Source of the DNA: Deltaproteobacteria bacterium
Lineage (GTDB): Bacteria > Myxococcota_A > Polyangia > Polyangiales > Ga0077539
Assembly: GCA_016704445.1 (NCBI GenBank)
Contig: JADJAE010000047.1
Location: 1 to 64,000 of the forward strand
Reading direction: 5' to 3'
Length of the DNA: 64,000 nt
The notes beneath the pieces are model-generated. The model was given only the letters and a program-made list of their open reading frames with translations, was not told where the DNA came from and did no database searches. The position numbers and the translations under genes were made by a program. Of the stretch, positions 28,885 to 37,116 are shown piece by piece; the stretch's first letter is position 1, and each line of letters begins with the position of its first letter.

Positions 28885-31020
28885 CTACGGGCAGGTGCGC
28901 TCCATGCGGAAGCTCACCCCGCCGCGGTTGTCGCTGCACGCGCTGTCGACGAAGTAGCAGCGCAGGTCGCCGCCCGTGAAGGGCGCGCTGGAGGTGGTGC
29001 TGGGGAGGGCTGAGAAGGCAGCCGCTGCCGTGGCGTAGTAGGTGCCCGACGGGGTGGAGAGGCCGGGCACCGCGAAGTTCTCGCAGGTGATGTACCAGGC
29101 CCACCCCGTCGAGGGGAGCGAGACGGAGCTCCAGACGATGCCTCCGCCGCCGAGCGCGGTGACCTGATAGTTGCCCGCGGGGACCGCCGGGACGCGCACC
29201 ACGCTGGCCGTGTGGTCGGGGCCCTGACAGGCGTCGTACCAGGGGATGCTCACGTCCGTGCGGAAGGTGCAGCGGCCCGACGCCCCGCAGGTGCCGCTGG
29301 CGCAGTCGCTCCCGACGGTGCAGCTCTGGCAGAGCGCGCAGCGGGCGCAGCTTCCGCCGCAGTCGACGTCCGTCTCCGTCCCGTTGCGAACGCGGTCGTC
29401 GCAGCGAGCGGGCTGGCAGGCGCCGCCGGTGCAGACGCCCGTCGCGCAGGTGCCGCCGCAGCGGCCGCAGTGGGCCACGCTCGTCGAGAGGTCGACCTCG
29501 CAGCCGTTGGCCGCGTTTCCGTCGCAGTCGCCGAAGCCGGGGTTGCAGGCGAAGCCGCAGGTCCCGCTGCCGCAGGTCGCGCTCGCGTGGGCCGGCGCCG
29601 CGCACGCCCGACCGCATGCGCCGCAGTGCGAGGTGCTGGTGCGGGTGTCCACCTCGCAGCCGTTGCTCGCGTTGCCGTCGCAGTCGCCGAAGCCCGCCGC
29701 GCAGGCCGTGAGCCCGCACACGCCGGACTCGCAGGCCGCGCTGGCGTTGCTGAGCGAGCAGCGCTGCCCGCAGCGGCCGCAGTGCGTGTTGCTGGTGCGC
29801 AGGTTGGTCTCGCAGCCGTTGGATTCGACGAGGTCGCAGTCATCGAAGCCGACCGCGCAGGTGCGGAGGCAGGTCGATCCCACGCACGCCGGGACGCTGT
29901 TGGCGGGCGCCGGGCACGCCCGCGCGCACGCGCCGCAGTGCGAGGTGCTGGTGCGGGTGTCCACCTCGCAGCCGTTGCTCGCGTTGCCGTCGCAGTCGCC
30001 GTAGCTCGTCGCGCACGACCCCACGGTGCATGCGCCCGCCACGCACGCCCCGGTCGCGTTGGGCGGGGCGCACGCGCGGCCGCAGCCGCCGCAGTGGGTG
30101 GCGCTCGCGCGGGTGTCGGCCTCGCAGCCGTTGCTCGCGTCGCCGTCGCAGTTCTCGAAGCCCGCGTTGCAGGTGAAGCCGCAGGTACCTGCGGCGCAGG
30201 TGGCGGTCGCGTTGGCCCTCGTGGGACAGGCCGTGTTGCACGCGCCGCAGTGGGCGAGGTCGCTCTGGGTGTTGGCCTCGCAGCCGTCGCCCGCGCTGGC
30301 GTTGCAGTCCGCGAAGGGGGCCGTGCACGAGGCCACGGTGCAGTTGCCGTTGAGGCACGACGAGGCCCCGTTGGGGATCGTGCAGCGCCGGTCGCATGCG
30401 CCGCAGGCGGCGATGTTGGACTGGGTGTCGACGCAGGCGCCGGAGCAGCACGCTTGGCCCGCGGGGCAGGCGCGGGTGGCGTTGCATCCCATCACGCAGA
30501 GGTTGCCGACGCAGAGGGTTCCGGAGGGGCAGTGGTCGTCCGCGAGGCACTCGACGCAGGCGCGGGTGGCGACGTCGCAGCGCCGTCCCGACGAGGTCCC
30601 CGCGTCGGTGGCGCCCGCGGCGCAGCCCTCGTCGTTGCGGCAGCCGGGCGCGCAGGTGTTGGAGCCGCCGTCGCAGAACTGCCCCGCGGGGCAGGTGTCG
30701 GCGGTGGCCAGGCACCGCACGCAGCGGCCCGTGGCGACCTCGCACACGGCTCCCTCGGCGCGTCCCGCGCAGTCCCCATCGAGCGCGCAGCGGAAGGGCG
30801 CATCGACCGGGACGTCGGTCACGTCGGGCGCGTCGATGGGAGACGGGACGTCGGGCGCGTCGAGGGGAGAAGGGATGTCGACGGAGTCGAAGGCGTCGCC
30901 GAGGTCCGAGGGCAGGGCCGCGTCGGCGGGGCCGCCCACCACGGAGGAGCCCACGCTGCAGCCGAGGGAGAGGGTGAAGAGGGAGGCGAGGAGGAGGAGG
31001 GTGTGGCTGGCGCGGTACAC
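28885..31020 (-). CDS. Cys-rich repeat lipoprotein with six NGCE-type repeats
   Basis: A 711-residue protein. MYRASHTLLLLASLFTLSLGC gives a lipoprotein signal with Cys21. A spacer of DAPDVPSPIDAPDV-type repeats follows. Then come EGF-like or Dickkopf-like cysteine units (CRNDEGCAAG, CVECLADDHCPSG) and six copies of a roughly 40-residue repeat, C..GFGDCDGNASNGCEVDTRTS..HCGACGRAC in general form. A C-terminal beta-rich domain (residues about 560-711) has its own cysteines and ends MERTCP. Such proteins are exported and probably heavily disulfide-bonded, coating the cell surface. The second Cys-rich lipoprotein lies 27 bases upstream on the same strand. Confidence 0.88.
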   Translation of the reverse strand: MYRASHTLLLLASLFTLSLGCSVGSSVVGGPADAALPSDLGDAFDSVDIPSPLDAPDVPSPIDAPDVTDVPVDAPFRCALDGDCAGRAEGAVCEVATGRCVRCLATADTCPAGQFCDGGSNTCAPGCRNDEGCAAGATDAGTSSGRRCDVATRACVECLADDHCPSGTLCVGNLCVMGCNATRACPAGQACCSGACVDTQSNIAACGACDRRCTIPNGASSCLNGNCTVASCTAPFADCNASAGDGCEANTQSDLAHCGACNTACPTRANATATCAAGTCGFTCNAGFENCDGDASNGCEADTRASATHCGGCGRACAPPNATGACVAGACTVGSCATSYGDCDGNASNGCEVDTRTSTSHCGACARACPAPANSVPACVGSTCLRTCAVGFDDCDLVESNGCETNLRTSNTHCGRCGQRCSLSNASAACESGVCGLTACAAGFGDCDGNASNGCEVDTRTSTSHCGACGRACAAPAHASATCGSGTCGFACNPGFGDCDGNAANGCEVDLSTSVAHCGRCGGTCATGVCTGGACQPARCDDRVRNGTETDVDCGGSCARCALCQSCTVGSDCASGTCGASGRCTFRTDVSIPWYDACQGPDHTASVVRVPAVPAGNYQVTALGGGGIVWSSVSLPSTGWAWYITCENFAVPGLSTPSGTYYATAAAAFSALPSTTSSAPFTGGDLRCYFVDSACSDNRGGVSFRMERTCP

Positions 31021-31047
31021 GGCGGCGATGCTACCGCCGCCGATGGG

Positions 31048-32232
31048 TCAGTGGGTACATCCGCCGACGCCGCAGCCGAGGAAGCCTGCGGTGACGCAGT
31101 TGACCCGCTGCAGGGTTCCGCCGACGCAGAGCACCAGGGTGTTGCCCTCGCAGGTTCCGCCGGGCGGCGAGGAGGCCGGATCGCACTCCGTGGCGGTGCC
31201 GCAGAACGAGTGGCCCCCGAGGGTGCGGCAGGTGCTGCCAGCGACGAGGAAGCTGCAGTCGTTGGAGTGCAGGCGGCCGCCGCGGCACTGCTGGATGCGC
31301 GTCCCGTCGCAGCGATCGGTGTCGCCCGTGCAGGCCGCGCCGAGTCCGACGCAGTTGTTGGCCGTCACGTCGCAGGTGGTGAGCGAGGTGTCGCAGTCGA
31401 GGGTGTGGACGTACGCGCCGCCCACGCAGCGCTGCAGCCGGCCGTTGTAGCAGCGCGCGGGCGAGGCCTCGGAGCAGGCCGCCGTCTCGACGGGCTGAGG
31501 GCGACACCCGACGGCGCCTGACGAGGAGAGGCACTCGGAGGTGCCGGTCACGTACTGGCACTCCTCGGAGATGATCAGCCCGTTGCGGCAGGTGGTGGCG
31601 GTCTCGTGACCCGGGGCCGGGGTGCGGCAGCCGATCACCGGGGAGGCGCAGGTGCCGCCCGGCGCGGGCTCGACCGCGATCTTGAGCGAGTCGAGGAGGA
31701 AGCCCGTGCAGCCGCCGTTGGAGGAGAGCGCCGCGTTCAGGATGCTGCACGGCCTCGAGGGGATGATCCCTCCCTGCCAGTAGCTCGGGCGGAACATCTG
31801 CTCCACCACCTGCTGCGGCGGCTCGTTGAAGCACGTCGCGGTGCGCACCGCGAGCGCGAGCATCTGCGCCTGGGTGAAGCCGCAGAACGACCGCAGCCTG
31901 CGGCCCGCGTCGGGGCCCGTGTCGGTCACCAGCACCAGGTCGGGGGCGGCGCCGTCGGGGCGCGCGCCCGCGTCGGCGGCGTCGTTGGGTACGACCTGCC
32001 GGTCGACCTGCACGACGTCCTGCAGCGGGCCGAAGTCCGTCGGAGGCGCGTCGCCCGGGATTACGATGTCGAGCGTCTCGCCCGCGTCGGAGAGCACGAT
32101 GGGACCGAGGTCGGGGGTGTTGATCACCAGGCCGACGTCACCCGTGGCCGAGCCGGGGCGGACGCCGTCCGAGCACCCGACGAGCATCCCGGCGATCGCG
32201 AAGCCCGCCAGCCATCCGTTGCGAACGATCAT
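31048..32232 (-). CDS. Cys-rich lipoprotein, upstream partner of the 28.9-31.0 kb gene
   Basis: A 394-residue protein from ATG 32232 (MIVRNGWLAGFAIAG). The signal peptide ends in the lipobox MLVGC. After an Asp/Ala/Pro-rich spacer with VVQVDRQVV, a helical block FCGFTQAQMLALAVRTATCF precedes repeated units of the form C.GG...C....C...CDGTR.QQC.GG (TDRCDGTRIQQCRGGRLH and CYNGRLQRCVGGAYVH). These look like short Cys-loop repeats with R-L-Q-R-C motifs. Function unknown; probably displayed at the cell surface. It shares a strand and a short spacing with the next lipoprotein, so they form one transcription unit. Confidence 0.85.
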   Translation of the reverse strand: MIVRNGWLAGFAIAGMLVGCSDGVRPGSATGDVGLVINTPDLGPIVLSDAGETLDIVIPGDAPPTDFGPLQDVVQVDRQVVPNDAADAGARPDGAAPDLVLVTDTGPDAGRRLRSFCGFTQAQMLALAVRTATCFNEPPQQVVEQMFRPSYWQGGIIPSRPCSILNAALSSNGGCTGFLLDSLKIAVEPAPGGTCASPVIGCRTPAPGHETATTCRNGLIISEECQYVTGTSECLSSSGAVGCRPQPVETAACSEASPARCYNGRLQRCVGGAYVHTLDCDTSLTTCDVTANNCVGLGAACTGDTDRCDGTRIQQCRGGRLHSNDCSFLVAGSTCRTLGGHSFCGTATECDPASSPPGGTCEGNTLVLCVGGTLQRVNCVTAGFLGCGVGGCTH

Positions 32233-32323
32233 CCCGCCACTGTGGCAAGAGAGGTAGACGCGGCGCAAGCACTGCGGTCAGGCACACAGAACCCTCCACG
32301 GCCTCGCGCAGGGCTCATCAGGG

Positions 32324-33913
32324 CTACGAGCGAGACCAGAGCCGTCGCAGCAGCGCGCGGAACCAGCTCTCCGCTCTCGCTGGCGGCGTGGGCGCTGCGG
32401 GGAGCTGGAGCGCCGTGGTGATCTTCGGGAGCTCCCGCACCACCGGCGCCGCGTGGAACTCCGCGACCGCGGAGGCCAGGGCCGCGGGCACGACGAGGCG
32501 CACCTCCGAGACTCGCCCGTCGTCCTCCGGGGGCTGCGTCAGCGACGGCGCTTCGGACTTCGGCTCGACGGGCGGGCGCGGCACGATCGACGGCCTCGGG
32601 CGCTGGAGGGGGAAGGCCTGGGTGTGGAGGTCCGGGAGCGCCGAGGCCGCGGCGTCCGCCTTGCGGGGGGCGATGGAGGGCCGCTCCCTCGGGGGGAGAG
32701 GGGGGAGGGTGAGCGGCCGACGCTCCCTCACGATCGCCGGAGGCGGGCGCGTCGGGTGCGCGATGCGGGTGATGTCCTCCTCGTCCATGAGGCCGTCGCC
32801 GAGCGGCGACTGGAGAGGTCGCGCGGCGGGAGGGCCGAAGGTGGGCACCCGCGGCGGGCGGAGGTCGATCGCCGGCACGGGCGTCGGCGTTCTCGATGCT
32901 TGCATCGGTCGGGAGGGCATCGGGTGGGACGAGCGCCGGGCCGCCGCACGCTCGGCGACGAGCTTGTCGGCGGCGACGACGGACATGAACTGCCCGAGCT
33001 CCCGCTGGGTCGCGAGGTCGGCGCGGAAGGCGTCCTCGATCGCCTCGGCGAAGGCTGACGCGGTGTCGAAGCGCTCGTTGCGATCGAAGGCGAGCGCGCG
33101 ACGGCAGATGGCGTCGAGCGCCTCGGGCACCTGCGGGGCCACCTCACGCAGCGGGCGGTAGCCCTCGTCGGCGAGGCGAGAGAGCGGCGCCCCTTCGCGC
33201 GAGGGGAAGCAGCGCCGCAGGGCGATGGTCTCCCAGAGCGTCACGCCCATGGAGAAGACGTCGGCGCGACGGTCGACGGCGCGGCCGCGGATCTGCTCCG
33301 GGGCCATGAAGGGCAGCTTGCCCTTGAGCACGCCGACGCTGGTGACGCCGATGCGGCCCGCGGCGCGGGCGATGCCGAAGTCCACGAGGCGCGCGGCGCC
33401 GTCGACGCCGATGAGGATGTTGTGCGGCGTGGCGTCGCGGTGGATCAACCCCAGGGACTCGCCATCGGGGCCCCGGAGCTCGTGCGCCGCGTCGAGGCCC
33501 GCGAGCGCGTCGAGCACCACCCGCAGGGCGATGCCGAGGGGCACCGCGCGGCGCAGCGCCGTAGCGGCGCACTGCACGGCGTGGAGGGTGTCGCCCTCGA
33601 CGTAGTCCATCACCATGTAGAGCTGCGGCCCTTCGGACCCGACGTCGATGATCGCGGTGGCGTTGGGATGGTGCAGCCGCGCCGCCACCCGCGCCTCGTC
33701 GAGGAACATCTCCACGAAGTCCTGATCCGCGCAGAGGTTGCGGTGCAGGAGCTTCACCGCCGCGAGGCGCTCGAAGCCGGCGCTCCCGAAGCCGCGCGCG
33801 AGGTAGACGCTGGCCATGCCCCCGCGGCCGAGCTCTGCGAGCAGCTCGTGGCGACCCACGCGCCTCGGAGGAGCGATCGAAGAGGAATTACGCGCTGAAG
33901 GGAGAGCAGCCAT
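32324..33913 (-). CDS. Cytosolic Ser/Thr protein kinase with a Pro-rich tail
   Basis: A 529-residue protein from ATG 33913 (MAALPSARNSSSIAPPRR). The kinase domain includes LGRGGMASVYLA near 28-39, Lys54 in AAVKLLH, HRDATPHNI at 158-166, DFGIARAAG at 178-186 and APEQIRGR. HRDATPHN is the variant catalytic loop common in myxobacterial kinases; the catalytic Asp and the Asn are kept. The C-terminal 230 residues are Pro/Arg-rich with a MDEEDITRIAHPT segment, and no transmembrane helix is seen. Two Cys-rich lipoprotein genes follow on the same strand, so they may be co-regulated. Confidence 0.9.
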   Translation of the reverse strand: MAALPSARNSSSIAPPRRVGRHELLAELGRGGMASVYLARGFGSAGFERLAAVKLLHRNLCADQDFVEMFLDEARVAARLHHPNATAIIDVGSEGPQLYMVMDYVEGDTLHAVQCAATALRRAVPLGIALRVVLDALAGLDAAHELRGPDGESLGLIHRDATPHNILIGVDGAARLVDFGIARAAGRIGVTSVGVLKGKLPFMAPEQIRGRAVDRRADVFSMGVTLWETIALRRCFPSREGAPLSRLADEGYRPLREVAPQVPEALDAICRRALAFDRNERFDTASAFAEAIEDAFRADLATQRELGQFMSVVAADKLVAERAAARRSSHPMPSRPMQASRTPTPVPAIDLRPPRVPTFGPPAARPLQSPLGDGLMDEEDITRIAHPTRPPPAIVRERRPLTLPPLPPRERPSIAPRKADAAASALPDLHTQAFPLQRPRPSIVPRPPVEPKSEAPSLTQPPEDDGRVSEVRLVVPAALASAVAEFHAAPVVRELPKITTALQLPAAPTPPARAESWFRALLRRLWSRS

Positions 33914-34115
33914 AGCGGGATCACCTCTGCAAACGGACCAGCGGACTTGCCCGATGACCGCGCATCGCTGCGCGGGCAGTGAGGCCGGAGCACGACCATC
34001 ATGCAGCCGGGAAAGTTTACTGATCAATGTATGAATTCGGCGCCGCCGGGGGGAGAGGCGGGCGGATGTGCCGAGCGTGGAGGCCGTGTGCCGCGGATGC
34101 CGACATCGCGCCGGC

Positions 34116-36968
34116 TCACTCCTCGACGGCGTCTCCGGCGGGCGTCACCGGGTCGCGGTCGTCTCCCACGACCTGACCCTGCTCGTCGAAGTAGCCCGCG
34201 GCGAGCACCGAGGCCGCGGGGCCGAGCAGCACGCGCCCCCGGGCGCCCGCCACGCGCTCATCGAACACCACGTAGCCGGGCAGCAGGTCGGGCAGCGAGT
34301 GCGAGCGCAGCACCGCGGTCGGAGAGCGGCCGGAGATCACCAGCACCGAGCGCTCGGGCCGGTCGGGGTCGGGCGCCGCGAAGACCACGCCCGCGTCGCC
34401 GCCCTCGAAGCGACGAGCGCCGACGGTGATCGCGTCCGCGCCGAGGCCGACCGGGAGCCTCCCGGCGATGCGGGCGAGCAGCCGGTGGTCGCGCGGCGTT
34501 CCGATGAGCACCAGGGTGCGGCCCTCGCCCATGGCCTCGGTGTAGCTGTCGTCGCGGACGATCTCGTACCGCAGCGGCATGCCCGCGCGATGCGACCACA
34601 CCCTGGCGGCGCGCTCGTAGAGGGGCAGCGCCCGGGCGTCGCCGGTGCCCACGACGAAGAGCATCGGGGTGTCGAAGAGCTCTCGGATGGGCCCGCCGCT
34701 GGCGAGGGAGACCCGTCGGCCGAGGGACCAGTGACCGCCCACGCGACGGAGCGAGCTCGGGCACCCCACCGGGAGCTCCATCCGGTCGCCGTCGATGTCG
34801 AGCCGCAGCGCCGTCACCCCCGCGCGAACCAGCGCGGCGGGCGGATCGAGGGTCATCGCCCCGATGCCGTCGGTTCGCACGCGCCCGGAGCCGTCGGGCG
34901 ACACCGCGGCGTCGACCTCGCCCCAGCGGGCGGTGCGCGCGAGGCGGGAGCCGTCGGTCGTGCCGGGGGCGAGGAGCGCGTCGAGGGTGACCCACGCGCT
35001 GCGGTTCCATCGCAGCTCGGGGGTTCGGAAGCGCACGCGCCGGGGCGCCGGGTCGCGCTGGTAACGGAGGAAGTGGGGAACGATCCGGCCGTCGGCGTAG
35101 GTCTGCGACCAGACGTTGTGACCGAGCGGCGGCCACTCGACCTGGGCGTCGTAGCGGAGCGCCTGGTAGCGGTCGACCAGCACCTGGGAGTTGGAGAGCG
35201 GCCGGTCGAGCGTGCCGTGCACCAGGTACATCGGGAGGTGCAGCCCGTTCTCGGCGTAGCTCGCGTTGGAGCGCAGCTCCATCAGGAACACCTCCCACGG
35301 GCGCCGCACGGTGCGCGTGTCGGTGCGCACGAAATAGCTGTGATACCCGCAGAGCGGAGCGATCGCGGCGAAGCGGTCGGGGTGATGGAAGGCCACCCCC
35401 GCCGCCCCGATGCCGCCCATGGAGAGCCCGGTCAGGTAGATGCGGTCGGGGTCGATCGCGTAGCCAGCGGCGACGGCGTCGATCGCGGCCATGACGTCCA
35501 CCTCGCCCTGCTGCCGGTAGCCCGAGTCGCCGTATCCGTAGGGCGCCAGCAGCATCGCGCCGGTGTCCGGCATCGGCGGGAGGTGCCGCTCGGCGCGCGT
35601 GCGGTCCTCGCTCTCGTCGTAGTGGCCGACGAGCACCGGGAGCATCCGGTGGGCGCTGCCATGGAGGCCGTGAAGCCCGACCACGAGGGCGATGCGCTCG
35701 GAGGCGCGGTAGCGCGGAGGGACGTAGAGGGAGAACTCCTGGAGGGTTCCGTCGAGGGGGGAGCGCCAGGCGCGGCGCAGCGCTCCGGTGCGGCCGACGT
35801 AGGGGTCGCGGCCCTCGCGCACCGGGCCCAGCAGCGAGCCCAGCGTCGCGGCCTCCTCGCGGAGGTGGGCGAGGTCGGGGTCGCCCGCGGAGACCAGGCG
35901 AGCGAGCCGCTGCGCCGTGGCCTCGACGGAGAAGACCGCGCCGGCCGGGAGCGCCGCGGTCTCGCGCACCGCCGGCAGCGGCCACGGGGAGGGCAGCGCG
36001 CCGTACGAGGGGTCGAGCGGGGAGAGCACGGCGTGGGCGTCGAGCAGGGCCGAGCGCACCGCGGGGTCGACGAAGACGCGGGCCGTGCGGACGGCGTTGC
36101 CCACGCGCAGCGACACCACGCGAGAGCCCGCGGGGGGGAGCATGATCGCGGCGTCGAGGGGCTCCGCCGAGGGGCGGGCGAGGGAGAGCGTCGCGTCGAC
36201 CGGGGCGACGTCCGGGGCGCTCAGCGAGAGGGCGCGGCTGCGCGCCGCGGGCACGGCGGTGCCGCCCGGGAAGGAGACGGTCACGTCGACGCGCGTGCCG
36301 TCGGCGGTTGGGGTGCGCGCGAAGGTGGCGCGGAGGCTGCGCTCGGCGAGGGCCTCGCAGGCGGGCTCGTCGACCGAGGGGAGCGAGAGGGCGACCGTCG
36401 GGTCGGGGCGGAAGTCAGGCCCCGTGAGGCGGACGAAGAGGTCGAGGTCGGAGCGAGAGACGACCGTGAAGGCCAGCGTGTGGGCGCCCGGCGAGAGCGG
36501 CACGCGGACCATGTCGTCGTCCTCGCGCGACCGCCTCGGCAGCGCGCGGCGGTACACCTCGCGGCCGTCGACGTGCACGGCGACGGCGTCGTCGCTCCCG
36601 ACGAAGAGCCAGCGATCGCCCGCGGTGGAGACCTCCGCGCGGATGGACGCGTGCGCCGAGCGAGGCCCCCGGCCGCCGACGACGCGACCGAGGTCGAGGG
36701 AGGCGTCCGCGCTCGACGCGCTACGCCAGCCCGGGGCGTCGAGGGAGGGGATCGTCGCCACCGCGCGGTCGAGGGCGAGGCCCAGCGAGGCGCGGAGCGT
36801 CGGTCGGGCGGCGATGGGCCCGACGCGCACGCCGCCGCGCACCAGGAAGGTCGAGAGCGCCCCGTCGGCGCCCGGCACCACGCGGCACTGCGCGAAGCTC
36901 GACGATGGGAGGCCCAGGGTCGCGGCCGCGAGGGAGGTGAGGATTCCGGGCCGCGCGTAGCGGATCAT
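34116..36968 (-). CDS. Large secreted esterase or prolyl-oligopeptidase-type hydrolase
   Basis: About 950 residues. ATG 36968 starts a signal peptide, MIRYARPGILTSLAAATLGL then PSSSFA, with likely cleavage before QC; a GTG seven codons earlier is possible. The N-terminal half is beta-rich and includes a PA14-like patch (DRWLFVGSDDAVAVHVDGREV). The alpha/beta-hydrolase domain has YVPPRYRASERIALVVGLHG near 430, the nucleophile motif GLSMGGIGAAG near 515 and a histidine in PPLGHNVW near 620. This fits PHB depolymerase/feruloyl-esterase-like enzymes or S9 peptidases. A long C-terminal domain follows. The substrate is unknown. Confidence 0.82.
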   Translation of the reverse strand: MIRYARPGILTSLAAATLGLPSSSFAQCRVVPGADGALSTFLVRGGVRVGPIAARPTLRASLGLALDRAVATIPSLDAPGWRSASSADASLDLGRVVGGRGPRSAHASIRAEVSTAGDRWLFVGSDDAVAVHVDGREVYRRALPRRSREDDDMVRVPLSPGAHTLAFTVVSRSDLDLFVRLTGPDFRPDPTVALSLPSVDEPACEALAERSLRATFARTPTADGTRVDVTVSFPGGTAVPAARSRALSLSAPDVAPVDATLSLARPSAEPLDAAIMLPPAGSRVVSLRVGNAVRTARVFVDPAVRSALLDAHAVLSPLDPSYGALPSPWPLPAVRETAALPAGAVFSVEATAQRLARLVSAGDPDLAHLREEAATLGSLLGPVREGRDPYVGRTGALRRAWRSPLDGTLQEFSLYVPPRYRASERIALVVGLHGLHGSAHRMLPVLVGHYDESEDRTRAERHLPPMPDTGAMLLAPYGYGDSGYRQQGEVDVMAAIDAVAAGYAIDPDRIYLTGLSMGGIGAAGVAFHHPDRFAAIAPLCGYHSYFVRTDTRTVRRPWEVFLMELRSNASYAENGLHLPMYLVHGTLDRPLSNSQVLVDRYQALRYDAQVEWPPLGHNVWSQTYADGRIVPHFLRYQRDPAPRRVRFRTPELRWNRSAWVTLDALLAPGTTDGSRLARTARWGEVDAAVSPDGSGRVRTDGIGAMTLDPPAALVRAGVTALRLDIDGDRMELPVGCPSSLRRVGGHWSLGRRVSLASGGPIRELFDTPMLFVVGTGDARALPLYERAARVWSHRAGMPLRYEIVRDDSYTEAMGEGRTLVLIGTPRDHRLLARIAGRLPVGLGADAITVGARRFEGGDAGVVFAAPDPDRPERSVLVISGRSPTAVLRSHSLPDLLPGYVVFDERVAGARGRVLLGPAASVLAAGYFDEQGQVVGDDRDPVTPAGDAVEE

Positions 36969-37116
36969 GTTCAGCAGAGGGCCAGCCACAGCCTCGCTTT
37001 ACCCTTCCCAGGGGATTGGCGCATAGTCCCATCCGCCCGGTGCGGGAGTCGCGATGATCGCCGCTGATCGTCGCTCCGAACGCGCCATCCATCAGCTCCC
37101 AGCAGGAGGGGAGTCC

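Noticed and set aside
34068..37067. About 1000-codon open frame on the plus strand opposite the large esterase
   Set aside because: The minus strand has a signal peptide, a nucleophile elbow and coherent domains. The plus frame is low in complexity and unlike any protein.
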